In this document: piece by piece, positions 7,021 to 18,000 of the stretch
Layout: every line of letters starts with the position of its first letter
Numbering within the stretch: position 1 is the first letter of the stretch
Virus record (IMG/VR): IMGVR_UViG_3300009164_000277
Location: 1 to 28,284 of that record
Length of the DNA stretch: 28,284 bases
Origin: a virus
Direction: 5' to 3' (one strand)
Translations under genes and position numbers: made by a program
The notes under the pieces: model-generated
Databases searched by the model: none
Seen by the model: only the letters and a program-made list of their open reading frames with translations
What the model was told of the DNA's origin: nothing

Positions 7021-7732
7021 AAAATTTCATACCAAATGAATCGTCATCCTCATAATCTTGATTAAAGCTATTTTTAACCTCGTCAGGATTTATATCTATG
7101 ACATCATCAGATGTTAGAATATATTCGTTCTTACCGCTTTTTTCCATGTCTTGTTTTTTGTCATCAAAGAAATCAGACAACTTTTGATTAAATGGATATG
7201 AATCATAAGTCCTTAACTCTAATTTCTCTTCTGGTGTTTTTTCTCTATACTTCTCAATCTTAGTTTCCATTGCTGTTAACTTATCAAAAATCTTATCCAT
7301 TTCACTCAACTTTGTTTCTAACTTATTTAATTGTCCAAATAAATTATCAAAGTATTCGCTTTGCTTAGTTTCCATTGTTTTTTGTGAAGTAACCAAATCT
7401 GTGATATCTAACTCTTCAGAACCACCACCTTCATCGCCACTTTCTTCATTGCCACCTTCATCGTCAATTGCGGTAACATCATCATCCATATTAACATCAA
7501 TAACCTCTGGCTCTGCTGTACTTAATGGATCCACGCCCCCTGGTTCTGTTGGGGGGATAGGTGAAACCTCACCAGGAGGTGTAACTGATGCATTTGGCAA
7601 ACCACCTGCTGCTGGGTCTAGTTCATCACCTGGAGGTGGAGGTGGGGGTGGGGGTGCAGCTTGCTCAATAATATAATTATTTATCTTGTGATAACGATTA
7701 ATTTCATTTAATATTTTCTGATCTATCTTCAT
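7019..7732 (-). CDS. Acidic, proline-rich protein with coiled coil; possible virion or prohead-core protein
   Basis: I do not recognise a family in this 237-residue protein. Residues 1-23 form a short amphipathic helix ending in YIIE, followed by QAA and eight consecutive prolines. Residues about 35-115 are low-complexity and rich in Pro, Gly, Asp and Glu. Residues about 118-175 are a heptad-like coiled coil (NLFGQLNKLETKLSEMDKIF). The C-terminus is acidic, ending DDDSFGMKF. The I-I-E triplet before a disordered region resembles the (L/I)-x-E cut site of T4-type prohead proteases in capsid-targeting peptides, so an internal or scaffold role is possible. The proline run would need EF-P for efficient translation. 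It follows the 74-residue gene and ends in the terminator. Confidence 0.7.
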   Translation of the reverse strand: MKIDQKILNEINRYHKINNYIIEQAAPPPPPPPPGDELDPAAGGLPNASVTPPGEVSPIPPTEPGGVDPLSTAEPEVIDVNMDDDVTAIDDEGGNEESGDEGGGSEELDITDLVTSQKTMETKQSEYFDNLFGQLNKLETKLSEMDKIFDKLTAMETKIEKYREKTPEEKLELRTYDSYPFNQKLSDFFDDKKQDMEKSGKNEYILTSDDVIDINPDEVKNSFNQDYEDDDSFGMKF

Positions 7733-7750
7733 TTTTTTTTATTTTAAAAC

Positions 7751-7975
7751 TTAGTCATTTAATAGTTCTTTTAAACCGCCATTGGTTTTAACTTTAACAT
7801 TTCTATTTGCAACTCTGTTAATATCATTACGCTCAATCAATCCATCTTTTTCTTTAACAACAAAACACTCTCCAGTTATTAAATCACAAACTTCATGTGA
7901 ACCATCATCTAGTAATGAATTTTTTTTGTTTTTTGTATCATCTAAGTAATTATTTAGATTTTCAATAATGCTCAT
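7751..7975 (-). CDS. Small unidentified protein
   Basis: The 74-residue protein starts at ATG 7975 and is preceded 16 nt upstream by an exact copy of the AGATATTTAT element, which supports it as a real, separately promoted gene. The sequence has an N-terminal helix (MSIIENLNNYLDDTKNKKNS), two cysteines in EVCDLITGECFVV, and a basic-to-acidic C-terminal half ending GGLKELLND. It is probably soluble, with no membrane segment. It is cotranscribed with the acidic proline-rich gene 18 nt downstream. I cannot assign a function. Confidence 0.65.
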   Translation of the reverse strand: MSIIENLNNYLDDTKNKKNSLLDDGSHEVCDLITGECFVVKEKDGLIERNDINRVANRNVKVKTNGGLKELLND

Positions 7976-7991
7976 AATTATTATTTTTATT

Positions 7992-8001
7992 ATAAATATC
8001 T
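7992..8001 (-). promoter_or_regulatory. Candidate late promoter element (AGATATTTAT) before the 74-residue gene
   Basis: An exact AGATATTTAT on the coding strand lies 16 nt before ATG 7975 and 17 nt beyond the hub stop. The same ten bases occur before the tail tube and tail sheath genes. Confidence 0.5.
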
Positions 8002-8017
8002 TAAATGTTAAAATAAT

Positions 8018-11000
8018 CTATTCAAGTTCAGGATATAACTTTAATTTTGTATATTTAGCATAATAATAATTTATACTAAACTGTGAAATAGGGATAATCT
8101 CTACTATAATCTTATCATCTTTATCATAATTTTGTGAAGATTTAATCTTATTTTCTAAATCAACCACCGTTGTTTGATTTGGTGTTTTACCCCCCAATAT
8201 TTTTATACCAGTATATGGTAACCCAGTTGATTCTTTAATGTCAGCAATAAATGTTATATCATAACCAGTTGAACCTGATTTAACAATGACATCAAATTTA
8301 ACAATTTCTGGATTAATATTTGAAGCATATATCTTAATTAAAGCATTTTCAATTTCTTTTACAACATTTTCAGTATAAAATAATTCCTCAGTTTTCTTGG
8401 CGCTATATTTAATTGTAATATTATATGGAACTGTTATCACACCTATCGACATACTTGTCACAACATTTGGTGCTTTATATGAAAAAATACAACCTTCTTC
8501 AACTGTTGTTATCTTCTTCTCCTTATTTAAGGAATTTTCCACTTTAACATAATTTTCTACTTCTTTCTCAAATGCTTTTGGATTTATTGCTTTTATACTA
8601 TCCCCAGCGGCTTTTGTTTTTAACTTTAATTTATCATAATATCCGCTAGCATTCAATTTAGCATAAGTATTTGAAGCATTAACTTCACCAATTGAATCCT
8701 CCCCATATAACCAAGATATTATATAAGCATCAACAATAGGCGCTCTGGTAGCATCAACCTCATTAACTTGCTCATAATAATCTAATTTCCCATAAACTCT
8801 GTCAATAACCCTAGCCATATAATCAATATATGAATCTAATGATGGGAAAATTGCATACGGTTGCTCGCTTGATGTAATCAAATTTTTTGAGCAAAAGAAT
8901 TGTTCAATATTTTGATTATAATTAGTTATAGTACCTCGATTATAGGTTAACCAAACATTACCAAAATTATAATGATTAGCCTTGAAATTATTATTATCAA
9001 ATGATGCCAAATATGAAATAATATAAATTAAATTAGAATAATTTGTATTTGGAACTTTTGCTGTTATTGCAGCATATAATTCTTTTGAAGATAATGTTTT
9101 AATATTAATTTCATTATTTTGTGTAAATCCAGTATATGTTGAATATAATAGAATACCACAACCACTACTGCTTGTTGGTACGCTCTTTCCACTTTGGTTG
9201 TTATTTGTTGGGGTATCCGTACCTATTATATCAGTCTTTATTGTTTTTGAAAACTGACTTTGTATCTTTGTTAATAAATTTTCATTAATACTCGCCAGAT
9301 AAGTATCTATCGTTGGGGGTGCATATATGCTTTGCCTAACCCCTTTAAATACCGTTTCAAAAGCACCGGGGCTTATTGTGTGACTAACCTCGGTAATGAA
9401 ATAAGGTCCTTCAAACATAGGTAAATGTTGCAATTTAAAATACATAGTTGGTTGAATTAACGCGTTACCCATACTTCTTATGGTTGCGGTATAACTCAAA
9501 TTTTTATATAAATTAAACATAGAAACATTTTGTGTTGCCACACCTCTGTTCGATACGGAATTTCTTATATTCTCAATCATTTGTAATGATTCTGCGGTAG
9601 CTGCCCCATTGTTTTGGTCAACATCAACACCATGAAATATTGCTTGATTTTGAACCCCAACATCAACAAGAAAGCTAACACATTTATTTGATTGCGACCA
9701 ATCTGTTTTGTTTGTCTGATCCTCCAAAAAAGGAATTTCTTGTGACCTATCCCAATCAAAAGAATCATCGTGAAATCTAAAATCTCTATTTCCTTTTAAT
9801 GTTGTAGAATCCCTACCAGAATAAACGCAAACCAATTTAGGTCCTGACTTTCTGTAATCAACGTCAGTAAATGTTCCCCAAGTATCATTAGCCACCTCTG
9901 TTGCACTTTGCACAACATCATTTATAGAATCCCCTGGTGATAACGCACCATAAAAATTAACATATGATGGCATTGGGAAAATATTAAAATTATTCTTCCT
10001 TAGAATACCCCCAATAAAATTAAAGATGGGCATATTAAGATTTATATTCCTATCGTTAAAAATCTTTTTTAAATCAAAAATATCAGCATAATATAAATCC
10101 CCTATATTCCTCGAACCTCTATCCAAGAATAATACATCCTCAAACAAAGTTCTGTTCTTATAATCCGATCCTGAAATCCATTTATCATTTATTGCCTTAA
10201 ATGTCTCATATAAATCATACTTGGATAATTTACTATCAACAGCCGTGTCCACAACATTAATTTGAGCAATCTCAACATTGCTAACTTTTTTCTTAACTTC
10301 TATCAAAGTTTGTGTTAAAGTATCTGACACCAGACCCAATAAAATATCTTGATTCGTTTTCAAACTAGAATAAAATCCATTTGATGTTAACTGGGGTAAT
10401 TTTAATTTTTGAGTTGCATACATTTTTATAAAATGCGAAAACTTAATTACATTAGATTCAGTAAACTCAATACTATTATCAATAAAGAAATCTGTAATAT
10501 AAGAACCCGTATCATCATACTTTAATTCATCTATTGTTGAAAACCCAACATGTAATTTAATCGCCTTCCAAGCTGCTGGATTTATTGCTTCTGAGGTTAA
10601 TAAAGAAACATCTTTAGGTAAACTATTCTTAACATATGGTCTGAAAGTTAGGGGGTTTGATATATTAGACTTGTTGCTAATATGTTTCATTAACGAATTA
10701 TATGTTATATTATTGTATTGCGTTGGATTACCAAACTTAAATAACACATCATAATCTAACAACCCAGATATAATCCTTTTAACATTGGTATCTTGATATG
10801 TCGCTGATTGAGTAATAAAATCAATATTAGTATTAAAGTTAGGGGGAACTTCCATTAGTTGCCTAAATAATAATTGGAAATTCCTATATTGTGTATTTTC
10901 ATCTTGATAATCTAAACCAAGTAAACTTATTTGTGCATCATCTTCAACATAATTAATATCATATATTGACTTGCTAAATTCCAAAAACTCCTTCTCAAAT

Positions 11001-14000
11001 AAGTTTAACGTATCATAGTCAAATACCGAAAAAATATCTTCAATACTACTATATGTGGTAGCCAAATCCATACCCAAAGTATAAGCATTATTTGTATCCT
11101 TTTGCGTATTTAGATATTCATTATAATTTGGTTTTTTTAAGTCGGTGAAATCAAAACTATTTACCTCGTCATTATACAATAATTTAATAGATCCATTATG
11201 CGCTACTTTTATTAAATCATCTTCTGTTAATGGTTGTGTTGTGCCTGATATTGTTTGTTTCCCAGAATTGAATGATGGTAATGTATAATAATTTGTATCG
11301 ACCCCATACTGGTTATCAAAACAATATCCAGAAAAAAATAACCCATCATAAATATTTTTTGGAACAAGTACGCTCCAATTGTTGAAGGTCAATCCACTAT
11401 AATTGTAATTATAATTATTTATAATTTTAAGCCCCCTATTCTGCAAATCAATTATTTCTTCCTTAGAATAATCCTTAAATAAATCAAAGCCATTTACAAA
11501 TACATTAAAATCATTCATTAACTTTGGATAAAATCCTGTATTAATGTTTTTATTATCTTTTAATGAGATTTTTTTATCCCCATTCACAAAATAATCAAAA
11601 TCTGGATTTGTATTATAATTTTGTTTATAATCAAAATCTTTCCAAACCTCATCCAGAATGTCAGTATTTGTGTTTACATAGTTTTTATACCTGTGCCATA
11701 TTGAACCGTATTTCAAAATCCAAGCATAAGGTAATTTATGAATAGCAGAATATTTTATAAACGATGCAAATAAAAATCCGTTTTTCTTATTTGTATTTTT
11801 ATTAATTAAAAAATCACTAAGATTAGATAATGGTAGCGAGTTTAAGAAAATATATGATGCTGCAATAAATGGATAATCAATATTAGACCTCCACTTCTGA
11901 ATACCAGAAATTATTGCATTTGTAAAAATAGGGGTGTTTAATAGAGATATCGTCTTACTAGATTCGTAGTTTTCTTGATATACATTCCCATACATTAAGT
12001 TATTATCAATAGGATCAGCAAAATACTTAAATGGTCTATTATTGATAATATCGTTTACATCCTTAAAATTAGTTATAACATTTCTACTAGAATTAAAAAA
12101 TACAGTATCCTTAGTATCATAAGAATCTGTTATATTGCTTATTTTAAAATTTAAATTTGTTTCAGTCCAAGCAGAATATGAGTAAGGGTAAAACCAATTA
12201 ATATTATCAATTATTGGTGCTTGTTTAATTTTATTCGATATTTCATCTATCTGGGACTTAGTTAATGTATTTATAAATTTATCACTTAATTTAGTAAATG
12301 TATCAATATTATATATTTGGCTGGGGTATGTTGCTAAATTATTTATGTAATTTGTGTTATAATAACCATCTAAATACCTCTGGTAGTTTTCTGAAACACC
12401 ATTAGATATTTGTAATAATAAATCATTATAATTATCCCCATTAAGTCCCCCATCTGAATTAAGATATTTTTGTAATTTTTGTAAAAACAAAATAGAATTT
12501 GATTCCAAACTTGTTTTAATATTATTTGATTCGTTTTTTGAAATAAATTTAATAATAGTTGTATCGCTTGTTTGGGGGATTAAGGCTAATCCAGATGTAT
12601 GTATTGAATAAAAATGCCTATCCCATATCTCATATAAAAATTGCGAATTTGATATTGAGAAATACGGTATATTACTAAATGGATATTCATTAGTGTTTAA
12701 AGTAAATCTAGTATTAATATATTCATCGCTATTCAGCACATCATTAATTGAGGGTGCATCAAAACTTTTAATCATACCCTTTAAATATTCTTCAACAAAT
12801 TCTACTTCGGGCCACTTATCATAGTAATATGCCTTTGTTGTTTGTATGATACTTGGATCCCCTGGATATATTAATTCATATTTATTAGCCTTTTCCTTAT
12901 TTGTTTCATAGAAAACTAGAGGCCAAGGAAATACAACTTTTTCTGCTTCTGGAATCTCTTGACTATCATCATTAATAACACTATTAAATCTATCTTTATC
13001 ATCCTTAACTGACCAAGCATTCTCATGTACATCTTCAAGTAATCGCAAAAACGCCTCCGTTGATGCCATAATAACAGCAATAATATTTTTAATCGTTGGA
13101 CTAAAACCTATACCCGTTTCTTTGTTTTCAATTTTCTTGGCTAATTCAAGACTTAATGTTCTTTCAATATTATTGTATTCTCTAATGAATGTTGATTCAA
13201 TATTATTTATTTCTTTTATAAATTTGTTCATTACAAAAAAAGGTGCAGTCTTCTTAACCCCATCTAATGTATAATCAATAAAAATTTTATTTCTAATATT
13301 TTTACAATACTCATTGGTGTTAACTGTTGGACTAATAAAGCCACCCCTAGATTCAAAACTTTTAGCACAGTCAATTTGGTCTTCTATTATTGTCGTAACA
13401 AGTAAATCGTATTTAATATTATTGTTTATTGAATGCGTTTTGTTTTCACCAAAAGTTTCATTCTCTAACAAAATTCTATTAAAATCATCAATAATCTTTT
13501 TTAATTCAGTTATTGCTAATTCTATTTTATTCTCCGCTGGATTTTTTGTTATATCATCTTTGAATGTGTAAATTAAATTTTCCTCGGTTGATATAGATGT
13601 ATTTTTCACATCAGTCTTTAATATAATAGGTCTTGAGTCAATATACTTAGTAAACCAAGACTTGGTATTACCCCTTATTGATTTATAGTAAAGTTCAATA
13701 TTTGATTTATATTTTTTACCATCAGTTAATTTTTGAACTTGGATTTTATTTAAAGAATTTAAAATGTTCTGCTCAAACATTTCTAATTTAAAAATTAATT
13801 GAGATAAAGTTAATTCTGGAAATGAGGGGTCTAGTAAATTTTTTGATTTATAATCTTTATATACTTCTATTACTTTTTGATATCCTAATTCAGTATTTAT
13901 TTCAAATTTTTCAATACTTTTGTTTGATGCTTTTTCAGTAGATACTTCGTACTTCTTAGTATACATGTGGGGGCAAGCCAATAAATGTCCAATACTAATA

Positions 14001-14698
14001 TCAGTTAAAACATTATACTTATAACCAAGGAATTCCAAATCAACCGAATAATCCCCAGATGAAGAATTAAACCTAGAATTAAACTTAATTAAAACTAATT
14101 CATATCTGACCGCCTTACCATAGTATCCCTTAATTGTTAAATAAAATGGTGGATATGGCAAATTAAAAAATGCTGAATATGGTGATTTATTACCTAAACT
14201 AAATAACGCCCTGCCTTGACTATCTTCCATAGTTATACTAACCGTTGGAATAAATGATGATGTCGTTTTTATTGATATATTCTTTATACCAAACAAACTA
14301 TTATCTTGCACATTAATAGCATCATTCTTAAAATAAGACCTATTCTCATCCACAACAACTTTAGATTCTTTTTGATTAACCCCATTGTTACTCATTGAGT
14401 TCCTACCTGTAAACTCATCATAATAACTAGCGGTGAAAAAATCATCCCCTGTATTAGGTTTTAAAAAATTAATACTAGCTAAAGATATTGTTCTAATATC
14501 ATCATTAACATTAGTACCAACTAATAATTTAGTTCTAGGTATTAGTTTAGTTTCGAGATTTGCATACATAACAAAATCTTCATGTCTAACACCCCTATCA
14601 TTAACCGTACCATCACTACTAACAATTTTATTTGGGTCAATATATATCACATTTTGGTAATCATATATAACCTTAATATCCCCTTGCTCATTTACCAT
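8018..14698 (-). CDS. Giant baseplate hub protein (gp27/gpD-like core with C-terminal lysozyme-like region)
   Basis: The 2226-residue protein is probably the central hub under the tail tube. Residues about 146-241 (ITMEDSQGRALFSLG ... YLTIKGYYG ... EFLGYKYNVLTDI) look like the first hub barrel of gp27/gpD/VgrG proteins. A long Asn/Tyr-rich insertion of about 1400 residues follows. Residues about 1680-1790 (IRSMGNALIQPTMYFKL, FEGPYFITEVSHTISPG, FKGVRQ) match the hub's second barrel. After a Ser/Thr/Asn linker near 1828-1845, residues about 1880-2040 (YNFGNVWLTYN, FPSLDSYIDYMARVI) resemble a GH73/lysozyme-like fold, but the usual catalytic Glu seems replaced. The last 130 residues are unassigned. 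It starts at ATG 14698, overlapping the gp53-like gene by 11 nt, so translation is probably coupled. T4 uses separate gp27 and gp5 for these jobs. Confidence 0.75.
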   Translation of the reverse strand: MVNEQGDIKVIYDYQNVIYIDPNKIVSSDGTVNDRGVRHEDFVMYANLETKLIPRTKLLVGTNVNDDIRTISLASINFLKPNTGDDFFTASYYDEFTGRNSMSNNGVNQKESKVVVDENRSYFKNDAINVQDNSLFGIKNISIKTTSSFIPTVSITMEDSQGRALFSLGNKSPYSAFFNLPYPPFYLTIKGYYGKAVRYELVLIKFNSRFNSSSGDYSVDLEFLGYKYNVLTDISIGHLLACPHMYTKKYEVSTEKASNKSIEKFEINTELGYQKVIEVYKDYKSKNLLDPSFPELTLSQLIFKLEMFEQNILNSLNKIQVQKLTDGKKYKSNIELYYKSIRGNTKSWFTKYIDSRPIILKTDVKNTSISTEENLIYTFKDDITKNPAENKIELAITELKKIIDDFNRILLENETFGENKTHSINNNIKYDLLVTTIIEDQIDCAKSFESRGGFISPTVNTNEYCKNIRNKIFIDYTLDGVKKTAPFFVMNKFIKEINNIESTFIREYNNIERTLSLELAKKIENKETGIGFSPTIKNIIAVIMASTEAFLRLLEDVHENAWSVKDDKDRFNSVINDDSQEIPEAEKVVFPWPLVFYETNKEKANKYELIYPGDPSIIQTTKAYYYDKWPEVEFVEEYLKGMIKSFDAPSINDVLNSDEYINTRFTLNTNEYPFSNIPYFSISNSQFLYEIWDRHFYSIHTSGLALIPQTSDTTIIKFISKNESNNIKTSLESNSILFLQKLQKYLNSDGGLNGDNYNDLLLQISNGVSENYQRYLDGYYNTNYINNLATYPSQIYNIDTFTKLSDKFINTLTKSQIDEISNKIKQAPIIDNINWFYPYSYSAWTETNLNFKISNITDSYDTKDTVFFNSSRNVITNFKDVNDIINNRPFKYFADPIDNNLMYGNVYQENYESSKTISLLNTPIFTNAIISGIQKWRSNIDYPFIAASYIFLNSLPLSNLSDFLINKNTNKKNGFLFASFIKYSAIHKLPYAWILKYGSIWHRYKNYVNTNTDILDEVWKDFDYKQNYNTNPDFDYFVNGDKKISLKDNKNINTGFYPKLMNDFNVFVNGFDLFKDYSKEEIIDLQNRGLKIINNYNYNYSGLTFNNWSVLVPKNIYDGLFFSGYCFDNQYGVDTNYYTLPSFNSGKQTISGTTQPLTEDDLIKVAHNGSIKLLYNDEVNSFDFTDLKKPNYNEYLNTQKDTNNAYTLGMDLATTYSSIEDIFSVFDYDTLNLFEKEFLEFSKSIYDINYVEDDAQISLLGLDYQDENTQYRNFQLLFRQLMEVPPNFNTNIDFITQSATYQDTNVKRIISGLLDYDVLFKFGNPTQYNNITYNSLMKHISNKSNISNPLTFRPYVKNSLPKDVSLLTSEAINPAAWKAIKLHVGFSTIDELKYDDTGSYITDFFIDNSIEFTESNVIKFSHFIKMYATQKLKLPQLTSNGFYSSLKTNQDILLGLVSDTLTQTLIEVKKKVSNVEIAQINVVDTAVDSKLSKYDLYETFKAINDKWISGSDYKNRTLFEDVLFLDRGSRNIGDLYYADIFDLKKIFNDRNINLNMPIFNFIGGILRKNNFNIFPMPSYVNFYGALSPGDSINDVVQSATEVANDTWGTFTDVDYRKSGPKLVCVYSGRDSTTLKGNRDFRFHDDSFDWDRSQEIPFLEDQTNKTDWSQSNKCVSFLVDVGVQNQAIFHGVDVDQNNGAATAESLQMIENIRNSVSNRGVATQNVSMFNLYKNLSYTATIRSMGNALIQPTMYFKLQHLPMFEGPYFITEVSHTISPGAFETVFKGVRQSIYAPPTIDTYLASINENLLTKIQSQFSKTIKTDIIGTDTPTNNNQSGKSVPTSSSGCGILLYSTYTGFTQNNEINIKTLSSKELYAAITAKVPNTNYSNLIYIISYLASFDNNNFKANHYNFGNVWLTYNRGTITNYNQNIEQFFCSKNLITSSEQPYAIFPSLDSYIDYMARVIDRVYGKLDYYEQVNEVDATRAPIVDAYIISWLYGEDSIGEVNASNTYAKLNASGYYDKLKLKTKAAGDSIKAINPKAFEKEVENYVKVENSLNKEKKITTVEEGCIFSYKAPNVVTSMSIGVITVPYNITIKYSAKKTEELFYTENVVKEIENALIKIYASNINPEIVKFDVIVKSGSTGYDITFIADIKESTGLPYTGIKILGGKTPNQTTVVDLENKIKSSQNYDKDDKIIVEIIPISQFSINYYYAKYTKLKLYPELE

Positions 14699-15011
14699 AA
14701 TAAAAAAAATGTGTTTCTACTTCTGTTTTATAATCCAATAATGATGTTTCTAAGGGGTACGGTATCTTCAACATCGCCCCATCATATATATTGGTTTCCA
14801 ATCCTCCAAACTGGGGGTTAGCAATTAATATTAACCACCCAAAGAAGGGGGTTTGATAATATTGTTGTGATATCTTGTCTAGCCTACTTATATTCTTCTT
14901 ATAAAAATAAACATTATCACTACTTTTACTTGGTAAAGTAACATAAGGAACTGTCTTATGTTCCCCGTTCACAGAGAATTGTGAATATCTATTATAATAT
15001 TTTAAATTCAT
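14688..15011 (-). CDS. 53: Baseplate wedge protein, gp53-like with LysM-type fold
   Basis: This 107-residue protein resembles the LysM-like core of T4 gp53, which joins baseplate wedges around the hub. The pattern is DKISQQYYQTPFFGWLILIA, then a short turn and GAMLKIP. This is the usual 'low-pitch helix, Tyr/Trp pair, Asn-Pro, G-x-x-L-x-I-P' order of tail LysM proteins. It is shorter than T4 gp53 (196). Its ATG directly abuts the stop of the 1565-residue gene (TAA-ATG), and its end overlaps the hub start by 11 nt. These three genes therefore form one tightly coupled unit. The LysM-like fold is clear. The gp53 assignment rests on position. Confidence 0.7.
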   Translation of the reverse strand: MNLKYYNRYSQFSVNGEHKTVPYVTLPSKSSDNVYFYKKNISRLDKISQQYYQTPFFGWLILIANPQFGGLETNIYDGAMLKIPYPLETSLLDYKTEVETHFFYYGK

Positions 15012-18000
15012 TTATTTTGATAATTTATTTTTAACTAAAATAAAATTGTTTTTATTCATATTCCAAGTTTTATGATTTGTAGAATCATAATCTAACTTAC
15101 TATTTAGATTAAACAAAGCATCTTTTATATTATTATCTGGGTTTTGTATAAATAAGTAAGAATATTTAAATTTATCTTCTGTAATTTCTATTCCTTTAAT
15201 TACATTAACACTTTTTGTTTTTTCTGAAACTAATGTTGTTTTATATGTAGATTCACCTTCAGATTTTAATGTATCATAATTACTAATCAAACTATTCCAA
15301 TAATCATCAAATATTTTTTTGATAGTATTATTATAAATAACATTATCATTAGATAGTGATTTTAATAAAATTTTAGTTTTAAAATCATTTAAATTTTCTT
15401 TATTCTTTAATATACCATAAAATAAAAAATATATTAAACTTTCTTGTTTGCTGTCTGATTTTATTGTATCTGGATTAACTTTTCCATTATTAATATAATT
15501 AATAATATTTTTAATTTCATTTTTGGCGCTACCTAATAAATCTTTAATAGGTTTTGGATCCATAGTCAATTTATAACTCTTACTATTACCATCTTTATCC
15601 AAATACCCATCATAACCTTCAGCACCTTGATATGTAGATGTAACAAACAATAATTTTGATACTACTCTTTGATAGTTTTCTTGTGCTTTTATTAACGAAT
15701 TAACAAATGAATTGACATCTTCTTTTAATTTACCAAATTCATCGTCAAGATATTTGATATAATTTGCACTTACCTCGGATTCTATTTCTTTTTTATTTTT
15801 AAATTCTATCTTTATTTTACTAATAAATAAATCACTACCATCTTGAATGGCCTTTTTAATCTCGTTTAATATACTATCTAAACTTGGTGAGTAACTAGTT
15901 GGAATACCTAATAACGAAAACGCATCACTAGAATTAGTTAAATACACACCAATACTATTATTAACAGTAGTTAGTATATATTTTATAAAATCAGAATTAT
16001 ACCTTTTTAAGTTTTCTTCCACAATTGAACTTATTGTCGATATATAGGCAATAGTTTCATCTTTCATTAATTTAGCAATAGTAGAATAATTAAGCATTCC
16101 AGATGTTTCATCTATCACACCAAAGCTAACTGACTCCTCTATTAGCCCAATAGTCGTATAGGAATTTGTTGTTTGGTCTGGATTATTATTTTCTTCTGCA
16201 ACTTTTTCTTTTTCTTTAATATAATCTAATATTTTTTTATCAGTATCATTTAAACTTTCATCGGTAACATCGGCTTTTGGGTCATATACTTCGGTATTAG
16301 CATAATAATTAAAGTTCAAAGCATTTTGTAATTTATCTATTGCATTTGCTAACCCATGTCCCCCCACAAATGTAAATCCTAAATTAACCTTTGCAATCAT
16401 AGGTTGAACCCCAATCCCTTCTGGGTTTAAATCCAGCTTTTCATAAGTAAGACCTAATGTGTTTGGTATTATTTTCGTATGGAAGAAGTCACCCACCCTT
16501 AATACTAATATTGGTGGAATACCAAAAGATGTATTTTTCGCATCTTTAAAATCTTTTACCCCATCCTTCTTTATTGTTGGTATAGTATTTCCTGGTCTAA
16601 CACATTGTTGCAAAAATGTTAATCTACCGTTTAACCCCTCTGGAGTTGTTGAATGGAATGCTGGATTAAAATACTTTAATTTTTCTTTTAAATTACTATA
16701 TAAGAAAGGGTCTGTTTCTTCAATTGTTTGAAAATAATCACATTCTGATAATAATTTTTGTAAAACTTTCTTAGATACATTCCTATATAATTTAGTTTCT
16801 ACCGTTGATATTTTTTTCTCCTTAGTTTGTCTTTTTATTAAAACATCTGATGATGTTGTCGTAGTAGTTGGTTCTTTTTTAGGTGGTTTTGTTGATTTTT
16901 TTGCAGTTATATTACTTATTAATGTTCTTCTACAAGCCATCGCTTGTTGACTATAAATCTTATCCCCTTTAAAATTTTCACAACTTTCAACTGTATAACT
17001 ACTACCCCCTCCAAAACTTTTAGCTGTAACACCTTTCCTTTCACCTTCAGAAACAATACTTCCAAATATTAACCTTTTATTGTTTTTAATTTGGGATAAG
17101 ATATAATCTGTAACAATTTTATTACGCCTATCACCTAATTTATCGTTATACTCAATGGTTTGCGGTTTAGAAGCCGACCCAATTAATTCAATTGTTATTT
17201 CATTATTAGGGTCTTCCAAAAATTTATTAGCCTTTTTAATAAATTCTTTAATAGCTAAAAAATTATTTTCAATATATAACTCTTTAAATTGTTTTAAATC
17301 CAATCTATTATTATAAGAAGCCTTTTTAATATATGCATCATATGTTTGTTCATAAGTCATAGTATTAGTTGTAAGTGGTATATCATTATCAAAATAAAAT
17401 GATAATGATTTATATTTATCAAATTCAGGGTCAGTTTCAACAACTCGCTCCTCAGTTTCATCCGTAGTTGAGGGGTCTTTACTTGTAATAAATGTTCTGT
17501 TTATTAATTCAACATCATCCTTTATTTCATAACTTTCTTGCACTTGTTTCTGTATCTCCTCTAATTCGGAAAGAGTCATCGTATTATATATTTTAGCTAA
17601 CTCATACAAATCATATTTTAGACATCCAGAAAAGAATGATTCTAATATACCATTAATTTGTTCAGCGTCACTTTGATTATCTAATATTCTGTTAGTTAAT
17701 ACATTTAAAACTGATGGATGATCCACAACAATACTAAATTCTAATGACCCCGTTCTACTAGTTGACTTATATGTATAAACAGGTTCTGGTCTTCCTAAAA
17801 ATTCATTTGGGCTAAAACTTGCTGTTGATGAATCTGAAAATTTCAAATCGTAAGGGGGAAACCACATTATTCTACCACCATTTGGTCCTTTCTCGCATTC
17901 AGGTAAATCCAAATATAGGCTAGATGTTCTCCAAGCCAAGTTCTCAATAGACAACATAAATTTTTTACTATCATTACCCTTTTTAGGATATATGCTCAAA

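Noticed and set aside
7401-7676. Plus-strand 91-codon frame with a glycine run
   Set aside because: It is the antisense shadow of the proline-rich gene; the Gly run is just the complement of the proline codons.
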